A stretch of DNA of 32,470 nucleotides from Chloroflexota bacterium. GTDB lineage: Bacteria; Chloroflexota; Dehalococcoidia; Lucifugimonadales; UBA3495. The notes under the pieces were generated by a model that saw nothing but the letters and a program-made list of their open reading frames with translations, was not told the origin of the DNA and did no database searches. The position numbers and the translations under genes are program-made. The stretch is taken from the NCBI GenBank assembly GCA_009840165.1, contig VXOG01000006.1, positions 1 through 32,470 on the forward strand. Reading direction: 5' to 3'. Of this stretch, positions 1 through 7,294 are shown one piece after another. The stretch's first letter is position 1. Each line of letters begins with the position of its first letter.

Positions 1-2
1 CC

Positions 3-2141
3 CCCAACCCCATCGACCCCGATCAGCCCGTCTCCGCCTTGCGCCGCATGGACGGCAAAACCGTGCAACGCCTGGAGCAGCTGGATGTCCGCACCGTCCG
101 CGATCTGCTCTACACGCTCCCCCGCCGCCACGACGACCGCGCCGACATCGCCAGCATCGCCGACCTCTATCCCGGCGGTACGTTCAACGTCGAGGGACAA
201 CTGACCGACATCCGTTCCGCCAACGTGGGGCAACGCCGCCTGCAACTGGCCGAGGGCGTCCTCAGCGACGACACCGGGCAGATTGAACTGCAATGGTTCG
301 GCCAGGGCTATCTCGCCCGTTCCCTGAAACCCGGCAATCACATGGTCGTCAGCGGCAAGGTGGAAATACACCGGGGCCGCCTGTCTATCTCGTCCCCCGA
401 GTACGACGTCATCACGCCCCGCCAGCCGCCGCTCAACGCTGGACGCATCACCCCCGTCTATCGCCTCACCCAGGGCATGACCGCCCGCAACCTGCGCAGC
501 CTCACCTGGCTGGCCGTCACCCGTTCCGCCGGCGCAATCACCGACCCCTTGCCAGCCGACATGCTCCAACGCACCGGGCTGGTAGCCCTGCCCAACGCCA
601 TCCGCGACGTACACTACCCCACCGATTCCGCCGCCGCCGACCGGGGCCGTCGTCGCCTTGCTTTCGACGAAATCCTGGCGTTCCAGCTCGCCATCCTGGG
701 ACGCCGCCACCACCGCGAGCGAAACGCCGTCGGCCTGCCCATCAAGTACCACGCCCCTACCGTTGACGGTTTCCTCAGCGGACTCCCCTTCACTCCAACC
801 GCCGCTCAACTGCGCTGCGTCGCCGAGATCCTTGCCGATATGGGCCGCGGTTCGCCGCCCATGAGCCGCCTGTTGCAGGGGGAGGTTGGCAGCGGCAAAA
901 CCCTGGTCGCCCTGGCCGCGATCCTGGCGGCGGCGTCCGCGCACCGTCAGTCCGCGCTCATGGCTCCAACCGAGGTGCTGGCCGAGCAGCACTTCCGCAC
1001 CGTCAGCCAGCTGCTCGAGGGGTTCGACCAGCCCTTGCAGCAGCCCAACATCCTCTCTGCATACCTGCCGAACCTGCCGCGCCCCTTCACCTTCGGGCTG
1101 CTCACTGGCAGCACCCGCGCCGCGCCCCGCCGCGAACTGCTCCGCATGGTCGCCGAGGGACACCTTGACCTGCTCATCGGCACCCACGCGCTGATTCAGG
1201 ACGGCGTCGAGCTGCCCAACCTGTCCCTGGCCATCGCCGACGAGCAGCACCGCTTCGGCGTCGAGCAGCGTTCCGCCCTTCGGGGCGAGGGCGAGGAACA
1301 GCCCCACTCGCTGATGATGTCGGCCACGCCGATACCGCGCACTTTGCAACTCACCCTCTACGGCGACCTGGACATCTCCACCATCGACGAACTCCCGCCG
1401 GGCCGCCAGGAGATACTCACCCGCGTCGTCCCCGAGGACAAGCGTCGCGCCGCCTACGGATTCGTCCGCCAGCAGGTTGCCGCCGGCCGCCAGGCGTTCG
1501 TCATCTGCCCGCTGGTGGAAGAATCGGACAAGCTGGACGTGCGCGCCGCCATCGACGAGCACAAGCGCCTCTCCGAAGAGGTTTTCCCGGATCTGCGCGT
1601 CGGCCTCATGCACGGGCGCCTGGCATCCCGGGAGAAGGACAAGGTGATGCGCCAGTTCCGCGACGCCGCGCTGGACATCCTCGTCGCCACCGCCGTCGTC
1701 GAGGTCGGCATCGACGTGCCCAACGCCACGGTGATGCTCATCGACGGCGCGGACCGGTTCGGCCTGTCCCAACTCCACCAGTTCCGGGGCAGAGTGGGCC
1801 GCGGCGAGCACAAGAGCTACTGCCTGCTTATGTCGGAGTCCGAGTCCGAGCGCGCCGCCGAGCGCCTGTCTGCCCTGGAATCCACCCGCGACGGTTTCAA
1901 GCTCGCCGAAATCGACTTGCAGATGCGCCACGAGGGCGACATTTTCGGCACTACCCAGAGCGGCGACCAGACCGTCCTGCGCATCGCCAACGTCTTCGAC
2001 CAGGACCTGCTGGCCATCGCCCGCCAGGAAGCCGCCGGAATCATCGAAGCCGACCCCGAACTCAAACACCCGCGCCACGCCGGCATCGCCGCCGAACGCA
2101 ACCGCTTCCTCAACCGCGTCCAGGCCCACATCAGCGACTGA
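3..2141 (+). CDS. recG: ATP-dependent DNA helicase RecG (5' end outside window)
   Basis: RecG unwinds and regresses stalled replication forks and branch-migrates Holliday junctions in the cytoplasm. The N-terminal part has the RecG wedge/OB signature (TVRDLLYTLPRRHDDR, then an OB fold reading GQIELQWFGQGYL). A helicase core follows with Walker A GEVGSGKT near codon 290, DEQH box (IADEQHRFG), motif III SATPIPRTL, the linker DELPPGR, and motif VI QLHQFRGRVGRG near the C-terminus. The reading frame is open to the left edge (codons from base 3 read PNPIDPDQPVSAL), and residues before the wedge fit the usual N-terminal lead-in, so the gene probably starts upstream of the window. If it does start here, the candidates are TTG at 39 or ATG at 48, giving about the length of E. 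coli RecG (693 aa). The stop is intact. The next gene is convergent. Confidence 0.95.
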   Translation, partial: PNPIDPDQPVSALRRMDGKTVQRLEQLDVRTVRDLLYTLPRRHDDRADIASIADLYPGGTFNVEGQLTDIRSANVGQRRLQLAEGVLSDDTGQIELQWFGQGYLARSLKPGNHMVVSGKVEIHRGRLSISSPEYDVITPRQPPLNAGRITPVYRLTQGMTARNLRSLTWLAVTRSAGAITDPLPADMLQRTGLVALPNAIRDVHYPTDSAAADRGRRRLAFDEILAFQLAILGRRHHRERNAVGLPIKYHAPTVDGFLSGLPFTPTAAQLRCVAEILADMGRGSPPMSRLLQGEVGSGKTLVALAAILAAASAHRQSALMAPTEVLAEQHFRTVSQLLEGFDQPLQQPNILSAYLPNLPRPFTFGLLTGSTRAAPRRELLRMVAEGHLDLLIGTHALIQDGVELPNLSLAIADEQHRFGVEQRSALRGEGEEQPHSLMMSATPIPRTLQLTLYGDLDISTIDELPPGRQEILTRVVPEDKRRAAYGFVRQQVAAGRQAFVICPLVEESDKLDVRAAIDEHKRLSEEVFPDLRVGLMHGRLASREKDKVMRQFRDAALDILVATAVVEVGIDVPNATVMLIDGADRFGLSQLHQFRGRVGRGEHKSYCLLMSESESERAAERLSALESTRDGFKLAEIDLQMRHEGDIFGTTQSGDQTVLRIANVFDQDLLAIARQEAAGIIEADPELKHPRHAGIAAERNRFLNRVQAHISD

Positions 2142-2180
2142 TTTCCACCCGCTCATCCTGAGCCTGTCGAAGGACTTATC

Positions 2181-2855
2181 CTACCCCTCACCCCCCACGT
2201 CCCGGAACCGATACCCCACGTTCCAGATCGTCTCCACAAACAGGTGGTCCGGGTCCTCGACCTTGGAGCGCAGCCGGCGTATGTGCACGTCCACCGTGCG
2301 CGTGCCGCCCAGGTAGTCGTAGCCCCAAACCTGGTTCAGCAGCGCCTCCCGCGTATAGACCCGGCCGGGATTGGACGCCAGCAGCGTCAGCAGCTGGAAC
2401 TCCTTGTAGGTCAGCGAGATACGCCGGCCCGCCATCGAAACCTCGTAGCTTTGCAGGTCGATGGTCAGCTCGCCCACGCGCACCACCTGATCGGTGTTCC
2501 GTCCATTGCGCCGGAACACAATCTGCCCCACCCGCGCCATCAATTCCGTGGCGTTCAGCGGCGCGAGGATGAAATCGTCCGGGTTGATCGCCGGGTCGTA
2601 CTGGGCCAGAAAGCCGGAATCCACCACCAGCATGGTCGGCAGGCTCAGCTGGCTGATCTGTTCAATCACGGCTTGCGCGCCGATTCCCACCGCCGACATA
2701 TCCAGCAGCACCACGTCCAGGCTCGTCGTGTGCGCCACGTCCTCCAGTTCCACTATGTCGCTGCCCGCCCGGCACGACAGGCCTGAGGCGTCAATCTGTT
2801 TGACCAGCGACATCATCCCCTCACCGGGGCGTGTCAGTAGGAATACGTTGTACAC
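2181..2855 (-). CDS. OmpR/PhoB-type response regulator with degenerate receiver
   Basis: This is a 224-residue transcription factor. The C-terminal half (about 125-218) is a canonical OmpR/PhoB winged helix: LTYKEFQLLTLLASNPGRVYTRE, then VWGYDYLGGTRTVDVHIRRLRSKVE and the wing ending WNVGYRF. The N-terminal half has the length and strand pattern of a receiver domain and keeps a candidate phospho-acceptor Asp52 (VVLLDMS). It lacks the N-terminal acidic pair that binds Mg2+ (the strand reads NVFLLTRPGEG) and the conserved Lys near the end (ILAPLN where KP is usual). It may therefore work without classical phosphorylation. The start is GTG at 2855, because an in-frame TAA lies eight codons upstream. 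No histidine kinase is adjacent. DNA binding is well supported; the signal and the targets are unknown. Confidence 0.9.
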   Translation of the reverse strand: MYNVFLLTRPGEGMMSLVKQIDASGLSCRAGSDIVELEDVAHTTSLDVVLLDMSAVGIGAQAVIEQISQLSLPTMLVVDSGFLAQYDPAINPDDFILAPLNATELMARVGQIVFRRNGRNTDQVVRVGELTIDLQSYEVSMAGRRISLTYKEFQLLTLLASNPGRVYTREALLNQVWGYDYLGGTRTVDVHIRRLRSKVEDPDHLFVETIWNVGYRFRDVGGEG

Positions 2856-2879
2856 GCTGTCATCCCGCGAAGTTTAACG

Positions 2880-3623
2880 CTACCCGCCGGCACGCAGCCG
2901 GCGAATCTCGGCTTCCAGCTCCTTTACCTGAGTTTCGGCGGACTCGGCGCGGGCCTCGGCGGATTCGGCGCGAGCCTCGGCGGATTCGGCGCGAGCCGTT
3001 TCCGTGGTCAGGGTTGGGATGTGCTCCTCGGTGTGGGGGTCGTGCCAACCCAAGTACGCATCCGCCGCCCGCAGGTTCAGGTTCAGCGCGACGCTATATC
3101 CCTGAAACACGCCGGGGCTGATTTCGTCAACCAGTATGGGTTCGTAGCGGCCCCCTTCCAGCCGGTAGCCCCGCAGCGTGAACCTGTAAAACTCCCCCTC
3201 ACTGTCAAACAGCCAGTATTCACCCACCCCCAGCCTCTCGTAGTAGTCCTTCTTGCCCTCCAGGTCATCGCTGGCGGTGCGCCGCGACGCAACCTCCAGC
3301 ACGAAGTCAGGCGGCTTACCCTGCTCTGAAACTACGTAGCCGTTGCGGGCTTTGTAGGCGCCCGGGTCCGCGTCGAAGGCCACCAGCAGGTCGGGGTAGC
3401 GGCTTTCGCCGGCAACGTAGGCCGGTCCCGGCACGATGTAATGCTCGGCGCTGACGATGGTAGTGTCGGGGTTGCCCAGGTACTGGATTACATTGGCGAT
3501 GGCGCCGTACTGGTGCAGATTGTCAACTGAGGTCATGTCGTCGGGATGGCGCTCCGGGATGTCGGGGAGGCGAAAAGGCGGGGCCGGTACAGCCGGCGGG
3601 TTGGCGGGTCGGGTGGTGGTCAT
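2880..3623 (-). CDS. Uma2-family (DUF820) PD-(D/E)XK nuclease-like protein
   Basis: The protein is 247 residues long and matches the Uma2 family, predicted restriction-endonuclease-fold proteins that are usually multi-copy in Chloroflexi and cyanobacteria and have no settled role. Visible family signatures are YPDLLVAFD in the first core strand, PDFVLEVASRRT with the Glu-x-Ala-Ser pattern, and KKDYYERLGVGEYWLFD. The C-terminal tail (about 205-247) is a charged coiled coil built from repeats of AESAEAR. The start at 3623 is chosen because GAGG lies about nine bases upstream and the protein begins MTTTRPANPP. A longer frame to 3728 has no family support. It is transcribed toward the response regulator gene but stands as a single gene. 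The family call is confident; nuclease activity is inferred. Confidence 0.85.
   Translation of the reverse strand: MTTTRPANPPAVPAPPFRLPDIPERHPDDMTSVDNLHQYGAIANVIQYLGNPDTTIVSAEHYIVPGPAYVAGESRYPDLLVAFDADPGAYKARNGYVVSEQGKPPDFVLEVASRRTASDDLEGKKDYYERLGVGEYWLFDSEGEFYRFTLRGYRLEGGRYEPILVDEISPGVFQGYSVALNLNLRAADAYLGWHDPHTEEHIPTLTTETARAESAEARAESAEARAESAETQVKELEAEIRRLRAGG
2941..2998. repeat. 21-bp tandem repeat inside the Uma2 gene
   Basis: Two full 21-bp units (2941-2961 and 2962-2982) and a 16-base partial third unit, nearly identical, encode the heptad AESAEAR of the coiled-coil tail. Unit length is a multiple of three, so copy-number change would keep the frame. Confidence 0.85.
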
Positions 3624-3701
3624 GCTGAACCTCGTCGGGCGGGGCTGGCGAGATAGAGGAACGATACTATACTGACTGATGGAGCAGAGCATACCATTGC
3701 G

Positions 3702-3717
3702 GCGGCTGGCCAGCCGC
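3702..3717. repeat. 16-bp perfect palindrome upstream of the Uma2 gene
   Basis: GCGGCTGG followed directly by its inverse CCAGCCGC forms a perfect palindrome in the divergent gap between the Uma2 gene (minus) and the DUF1445 gene (plus). The minus strand also holds a TATAGTAT stretch near 3664-3672 that could serve as a -10 region for the Uma2 gene. An operator role is possible but unproven. Confidence 0.4.
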
Positions 3718-3818
3718 TGCCGGCGCAAAATTGACGCTGGCGCATCCCCTGTCTATTATGACTTGCCGTCGGCGCAATTCTAGCATAGCCCGCCGTCATT
3801 CCCCCACGGAGAACCCCC

Positions 3819-4616
3819 ATGACCACCGTTACTCTGCTGCCCACCCAACCGTCCGAAATCCGTCGCCTCATCCGCGCCGGCGAGTACGACGGCGTCACCT
3901 CCGGCCTGGCCAACGGACACGTCCAGGCCAACCTGGCCGTCCTGCCCCGCGATCTCGCTTTCGACTTCCTGCTGTTCTGCCAGCGCAACCCTCAACCCTG
4001 CCCGATCCTGGAGGTCGTCGAAGCCGGTTCCGTGGAGCCGTCCTTCGTAGCCCCCGGCGCCGACATCAGCACCGACGTGCCCGCCTACCGGATCTACGAG
4101 CACGGCGAAATGACCGGCGAATACCAGTCCGTCGCCGATTTCTGGCGCGATGACCTGGTCTCGTTCCTGCTGGGTTGCAGCTTCTCCTTCGAGGCCGCCA
4201 TGTCCGACTCCGGCATCCCACTGCGCCATCAGGAAGCCAACAGCAACGTCCCCATGTACATCACCAACATACCCACCCGACCGGCCGGCATGTTCTCCGG
4301 CCCCATGGTGGTGAGCATGCGCCCCATCCCCCGCGAGCAGATCGTCCGCGCCGTCCAGGTCACTTCACGGTTCCCCGACACTCACGGCGCGCCCGTCCAC
4401 ATCGGCGACCCGGCGGCCATCGGCATCCGCGACATCGACGCGCCGGAGTTCGGCGACGCGGTGGAAATCCGCCCCGGCGAAACCCCGGTGTTCTGGGCCT
4501 GCGGGGTTACGCCGCAAGCCGTCGCCCTCAACTGCAAGCCGCCGTTGATGATTACCCACGCCCCCGGCAAAATGTTCATCACCGACCGCCGCGATTCCGA
4601 CTACGCAGTCATATAA
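3819..4616 (+). CDS. Putative hydro-lyase / D-glutamate cyclase-like DUF1445 protein
   Basis: This 265-residue soluble protein belongs to the DUF1445 (UPF0317, 'D-glutamate cyclase' Pfam) family, whose bacterial members are labelled putative hydro-lyases. Family landmarks are the N-terminal [30 protein letters not shown], then [15 protein letters not shown], the core [23 protein letters not shown], the segment [10 protein letters not shown], and the C-terminal [11 protein letters not shown] and [12 protein letters not shown]. In mammals this domain is fused to DUF4392 in the mitochondrial D-glutamate cyclase DGLUCY, which converts D-glutamate to 5-oxo-D-proline. The gene 22 bases downstream is that DUF4392 half, so the two probably act in one pathway. 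The start has GGAGAA about 9 bases upstream. The exact substrate of this homologue is inferred. Confidence 0.88.
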   Translation: MTTVTLLPTQPSEIRRLIRAGEYDGVTSGLANGHVQANLAVLPRDLAFDFLLFCQRNPQPCPILEVVEAGSVEPSFVAPGADISTDVPAYRIYEHGEMTGEYQSVADFWRDDLVSFLLGCSFSFEAAMSDSGIPLRHQEANSNVPMYITNIPTRPAGMFSGPMVVSMRPIPREQIVRAVQVTSRFPDTHGAPVHIGDPAAIGIRDIDAPEFGDAVEIRPGETPVFWACGVTPQAVALNCKPPLMITHAPGKMFITDRRDSDYAVI

Positions 4617-4638
4617 CCCTAACCCGGAGCCCTCAATA

Positions 4639-5505
4639 ATGCCAACCATTGAAGACATCATCCTGAACCACGACCGCCGGGGCATCAACGCCCTGCGTCC
4701 CCACCTCCCGGAGGACTTCTGCACCCAGGCGGCGCAGTATCTCTTGGAACACCCCGGCCCGGTCATCATCGCCACCGGCTTCTACATCATCATGAGCGAC
4801 GCCCCGGAAACCGACGGCCCGCCCGGAGCCTTCGCCATCGGCAACGCCATCCGCGAGCTGGGCCACCCGGTGGCCTACGCCGCCGACGACCCGGTGGCCG
4901 GAATGATGGCCAATTTGCTCTCGCAACAGGGCGATTCGTCTCCGGTAATAGATTTCCCGATCACCGGCGACGCCGCCAAAAACTACCAGGCCGCCCGCAA
5001 CGCTATCGCCGAGCATGAGCCGTCCCTGGTCGTATCCATTGAACGGTGCGCCCCCGATGCCCATGGCACGTACCGCAACATGCGCGGCGTGGACATCTCG
5101 GACAAAACCGCCCGCATCGACCGTCTGTTTGAGCTTGGCATCCCCTCCATCGGCATCGGCGACGGCGGCAACGAGATCGGCATGGGCAACCTGCTGGACG
5201 TAGTCGAGGCGGCTGACATGCTGCCCGACTATCCCGCCATCACCACCTGCAACCACCTCATCGCGTCCAGCACTTCCAACTGGGGCGGCTACGGTTTGGT
5301 CGCGGCCCTGTCGGTAGAAGCCGGACGCAACCTGCTGCCCGACCTTGAAACCGACGCGGCCTGCATCCGCTACCTCGTCGATGCCGGCGCGGTCACCGGA
5401 GTTACCGGCGCCCACGACTACCTGGTGGACGAGTTCACACTGGAAGAGAACGCCGCCGTCCTCCAGGAGCTCCACGACTACGTTGCGTCGAACCTGAAGG
5501 GCTGA
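4639..5505 (+). CDS. DUF4392 (D-glutamate cyclase-like C-terminal domain) protein
   Basis: The 288-residue protein matches DUF4392. It begins with MPTIEDIILNHDRRGINALRPHLP and contains PVIIATGFYI, TDGPPGAFAIGNAIRELGHPVAYAADD, VVSIERCAPDAHGTYRNMRGVDIS, the glycine-rich GIPSIGIGDGGNEIGMGNL and the segment TTCNHLIASSTSNWGGYGL. These are the conserved blocks of the C-terminal half of vertebrate D-glutamate cyclase. The gene follows the DUF1445 gene in the same direction with 22 bases between them, so the pair is very likely co-transcribed. No signal peptide or membrane segment is seen, so it should be cytoplasmic. The likely role is D-glutamate or related hydroxy/amino-acid lactam metabolism, inferred from the fusion. 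Confidence 0.88.
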   Translation: MPTIEDIILNHDRRGINALRPHLPEDFCTQAAQYLLEHPGPVIIATGFYIIMSDAPETDGPPGAFAIGNAIRELGHPVAYAADDPVAGMMANLLSQQGDSSPVIDFPITGDAAKNYQAARNAIAEHEPSLVVSIERCAPDAHGTYRNMRGVDISDKTARIDRLFELGIPSIGIGDGGNEIGMGNLLDVVEAADMLPDYPAITTCNHLIASSTSNWGGYGLVAALSVEAGRNLLPDLETDAACIRYLVDAGAVTGVTGAHDYLVDEFTLEENAAVLQELHDYVASNLKG

Positions 5506-5536
5506 CGGCAGCGGGGTTTTCTATTCTGCAAGAAAT

Positions 5537-5648
5537 CCCCTCTCCCTTGATGGGAGAGGGTCAGGGTGAGGGTGACAGGTGTGGCAGGACGCCATTCCTC
5601 AATAGGCTATACCCCTCACCCCAGCCCTCTCCCACAAGGGGAGAGGGA
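5537..5648. repeat. MITE-like inverted repeat with CCCTCTCCC hairpins
   Basis: Two hairpins face each other: CCCTCTCCC-TTGAT-GGGAGAGGG at 5538-5560 and CCCTCTCCC-acaag-GGGAGAGGG at 5625-5647. Each is followed or preceded by the stretch TCAGGGTGAGGGTG or its complement, so the whole unit is one larger inverted repeat of about 110 bp. Related single hairpins occur at 6537-6575 and 24895-24917, which shows a dispersed family. It fills the gap after the DUF4392 gene. Confidence 0.75.
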
Positions 5649-5697
5649 GCACAGATAGGCTCTGATTGATACCGCGTTTCGGAGTCGTTGCCGGGCG

Positions 5698-6030
5698 CTA
5701 CTTCAACGGCACCGCCAGCGATACCCGCGGCTCCTCGCCCGTGTTGCGGATGATGTGGCCATGCCCGGTCAGGTCCTCGGCAACCAGCACGTCGCCGGGG
5801 CCGAACTGCCGCTTGTCGCCGCTGGCCACCTCGATCTCCGCGCCGCCCGACATGAACACGACGTACTGGTGTCGCGGCGCGGTGTGGTAGTCCTGCCACC
5901 AGCCGGCCGGCCGCTGCCCCACCGTGATGTCGCCGGGGCCGACGTCGTTGGCGATGTCGGCAAACTCGTCCGCCGTCAATTCATGGAAGTGGGACTCGCC
6001 GTCAGCCCCGGTATGAATCCGTACAATCAT
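5698..6030 (-). CDS. Small single-domain cupin protein, copy 1
   Basis: The 110-residue protein starts MIVRIHTGADGESHF. It has a single cupin barrel: TAPRHQYVVFMSGGAEIEVASG carries motif 1 (His, Arg-His-Gln, Glu) and FGPGDVLVAEDLTGHGH carries motif 2 with the PGD turn and the final His. Metal binding by these His/Glu residues is expected for cupins. The ATG at 6030 is preferred over the longer frame to 6060 because AAGGA sits about 8 bases upstream and its paralogue begins the same way. It is the most promoter-distal of three tandem cupin paralogues on the minus strand. The substrate is unknown; small cupins like this are often binding or isomerase/dioxygenase proteins. Confidence 0.85.
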   Translation of the reverse strand: MIVRIHTGADGESHFHELTADEFADIANDVGPGDITVGQRPAGWWQDYHTAPRHQYVVFMSGGAEIEVASGDKRQFGPGDVLVAEDLTGHGHIIRNTGEEPRVSLAVPLK

Positions 6031-6055
6031 TTGCACCGTCCTTGATCTTGCTTCC

Positions 6056-6108
6056 GTCATTCCGGCGGAAGAGCGTCACCCCGTACTCGATACGGGGCCG
6101 GAATCCAG
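6056..6108. repeat. Nested palindromic repeat (GTCATTCCGG ... CCGGAATCCAG)
   Basis: The outer arms GTCATTCCGG and CCGGAATCCAG are the same as the arms of the repeat at 17549-17626. Inside them lies the hairpin CCCCGTA-ctcga-TACGGGG (6079-6097), which recurs exactly at 24928-24946. This looks like one repeat inserted into another. Confidence 0.65.
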
Positions 6109-6121
6109 TCGTCGCAACAGG

Positions 6122-6149
6122 GTAGGGGCGAATAATTATTCGCCCCTAC
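6122..6149. repeat. 28-bp perfect palindrome, copy A
   Basis: Arms GTAGGGGCG and CGCCCCTAC flank the symmetric core AATAATTATT, so all 28 bases form a perfect palindrome. An identical copy lies at 27410-27437. It sits between two cupin genes. Confidence 0.85.
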
Positions 6150-6164
6150 GAGTCAAACGAATGC

Positions 6165-6509
6165 CTAGCCGTCGGCCAATGGCACGGCCAGCGAAACCCG
6201 GAACTCGTCGCCGATGCTGCGCGCGATGTGGCCGTGTCCGGTCAGATCCTCGGCAACCAGCACGTCGCCGGGGAACATTCGGACGACGGTGCCATCGGCA
6301 ACCTCAAACTCGGCGATGCCGTTCATGTTCACCACGTACTGGCGGCGCGGCGCGTTGTGGTAGTCCGAAAAGCTCGGCGATTCCCGGCGACCAACCGTGA
6401 TGTCGCCGGGACCAACGTTGTTGGCGATGTCGGCGAACTGGTCCGGCGTCAGGTGCTCAAAATGACTCTCTCCGTCGCTTCCGGTATAAACCCGTACTAT
6501 CTGTCCCAT
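6165..6509 (-). CDS. Small single-domain cupin protein, copy 2
   Basis: The 114-residue protein MGQIVRVYTGSDGESHFEHLTPDQFADIANNVGPGDITVGRRES is closely similar to the next cupin downstream (same FADIAN.VGPGDITVG block, same APRRQYVV motif 1 and same MFPGDVLVAEDLTGHGH motif 2). A strong Shine-Dalgarno AGGAGG precedes the ATG by about 8 bases. It is the middle of three tandem paralogues and is separated from the next one by palindromic repeats. The likely fold is a metal-binding single cupin barrel; the substrate is unknown. Recent duplication is supported by the high similarity over the whole length to copy 1, while copy 3 is more distant. Confidence 0.87.
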   Translation of the reverse strand: MGQIVRVYTGSDGESHFEHLTPDQFADIANNVGPGDITVGRRESPSFSDYHNAPRRQYVVNMNGIAEFEVADGTVVRMFPGDVLVAEDLTGHGHIARSIGDEFRVSLAVPLADG

Positions 6510-6536
6510 CGTGTTGCCTCCTGTCCGTGGTAGTCT

Positions 6537-6575
6537 CCTCTCCCTTGACGGGAGAGGGCTGGGGTGAGGGTGAAA
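6537..6575. repeat. CCTCTCCC hairpin repeat, dispersed family
   Basis: CCTCTCCC-TTGAC-GGGAGAGG followed by CTGGGGTGAGGGTGAAA. It matches the elements at 5537-5648 and 24895-24917 and lies between cupin copies 2 and 3. Confidence 0.65.
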
Positions 6576-6606
6576 TCCCTCCGAGTTCCCCTACAGATCA
6601 ATTCAA

Positions 6607-6945
6607 TCAACCGGCCAGCGGAATCACCGCCGTCAGGCTCGGCGCGTCGCCGACCACCCGAGTGGTGTGTCCCTGGCCCGTAGTGTCCTCGACCAGCCGG
6701 GCGTCGCCGGGGCCGTAGCGGAACGTCGTACCGTCGCCCAGGCCGATTTCGATCTCGCCACGCAGCGAGATGATGTACTGCCGCCGGGGAGCCGGATGCC
6801 AGTCGATGAAATGGCCCGGCGGCCATTCCCGAAACATGATGGACTGCGTGGCCTGCGCCTCTCCAAGTTCCGGATGCTCTGCCAGGCTGGTTTCTTCAAT
6901 GTGCGACTGTCCGTCGTCGCCGGCGTATAGTCTATAAATTGCCAT
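6607..6945 (-). CDS. Small single-domain cupin protein, copy 3
   Basis: The 112-residue protein MAIYRLYAGDDGQSHIEETSLAEHPELGEAQATQ is a diverged paralogue of the two cupins downstream of it. Motif 1 reads HPAPRRQYIISLRGEIEIGLGDG and motif 2 reads YGPGDARLVEDTTGQGH, so the usual His and Glu ligands are retained. The N-terminal WPPGHFIDWH stretch resembles WWQDYH of copy 1. It is the first gene of the tandem set on the minus strand, and an AGGTG stretch lies upstream of the ATG. The function is unknown. Confidence 0.85.
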   Translation of the reverse strand: MAIYRLYAGDDGQSHIEETSLAEHPELGEAQATQSIMFREWPPGHFIDWHPAPRRQYIISLRGEIEIGLGDGTTFRYGPGDARLVEDTTGQGHTTRVVGDAPSLTAVIPLAG

Positions 6946-7163
6946 GGCTCACCTGCTTTGACGGGCGTGCGCCCGAAGTGCCGCCATATTATCGCGCCCA
7001 ACCGCCAGCGGCAACCAAGAGACGCTACTGGATTCCGGATCAAGTCCGGAATGACGAGAATGGGTCCGACATGACAAGAGTGAGTGCGGAATGACGAGAA
7101 TGGGTCCGACATGACACAAGGCAAACCACCCGAATCGGAACGCCGCCGAGGTCGCCGGGATTG
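6946..7163. other. Intergenic region with direct repeats between cupins and act operon
   Basis: No coding gene is seen in this divergent gap. It holds CTGGATTCCGGATCAAGTCCGGAATGACG-type repeat arms near 7028-7055 and a 30-base unit present twice (7047-7076 and 7087-7116, period 40). Confidence 0.6.
7047..7116. repeat. Two 30-bp direct repeats with 40-bp period
   Basis: The unit starting CGGAATGACGAGAATGGG and ending CCGACATGACA is found at 7047-7076 and again, identical, at 7087-7116. Two copies with a 10-base spacer are not enough for a CRISPR array. Confidence 0.8.
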
Positions 7164-7190
7164 TTGACACGTCATAGTGAATGTGATAAT
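7164..7190 (+). promoter_or_regulatory. Candidate sigma-70 promoter of the act operon
   Basis: TTGACA at 7164-7169 matches the -35 consensus. GATAAT at 7185-7190, preceded by TGT (extended -10), lies 15 bases on; reading TAATTT at 7187 instead gives a spacing of 17. This is the best promoter match noticed upstream of the nine-gene act block, in an AT-rich patch of a GC-rich window. Confidence 0.5.
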
Positions 7191-7213
7191 TTTCACCAGC
7201 CTAAAACGGGAGG

Positions 7214-7238
7214 CGATTTTTACGAGGGTTAAAAATCG
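7214..7238 (+). promoter_or_regulatory. Leader hairpin in the act 5' untranslated region
   Basis: CGATTTTTA (7214-7222), loop CGAGGGT and TAAAAATCG (7230-7238) form a perfect 9-bp stem. It sits about 25-45 bases after the -10 element and 57 bases before the first start codon. No U-run follows, so it is not a plain terminator; it may affect stability or act as a protein or RNA binding site. Confidence 0.5.
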
Positions 7239-7294
7239 GTTTTCGGTAGGGGCAAACAGCGATCAGAAGCCTTAAAGGCAGGTTCACCAGCCAA

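Noticed and set aside
7047-7116. CRISPR-like repeat pair
   Set aside because: Only two units with a 10-base spacer, no cas genes and no further units.
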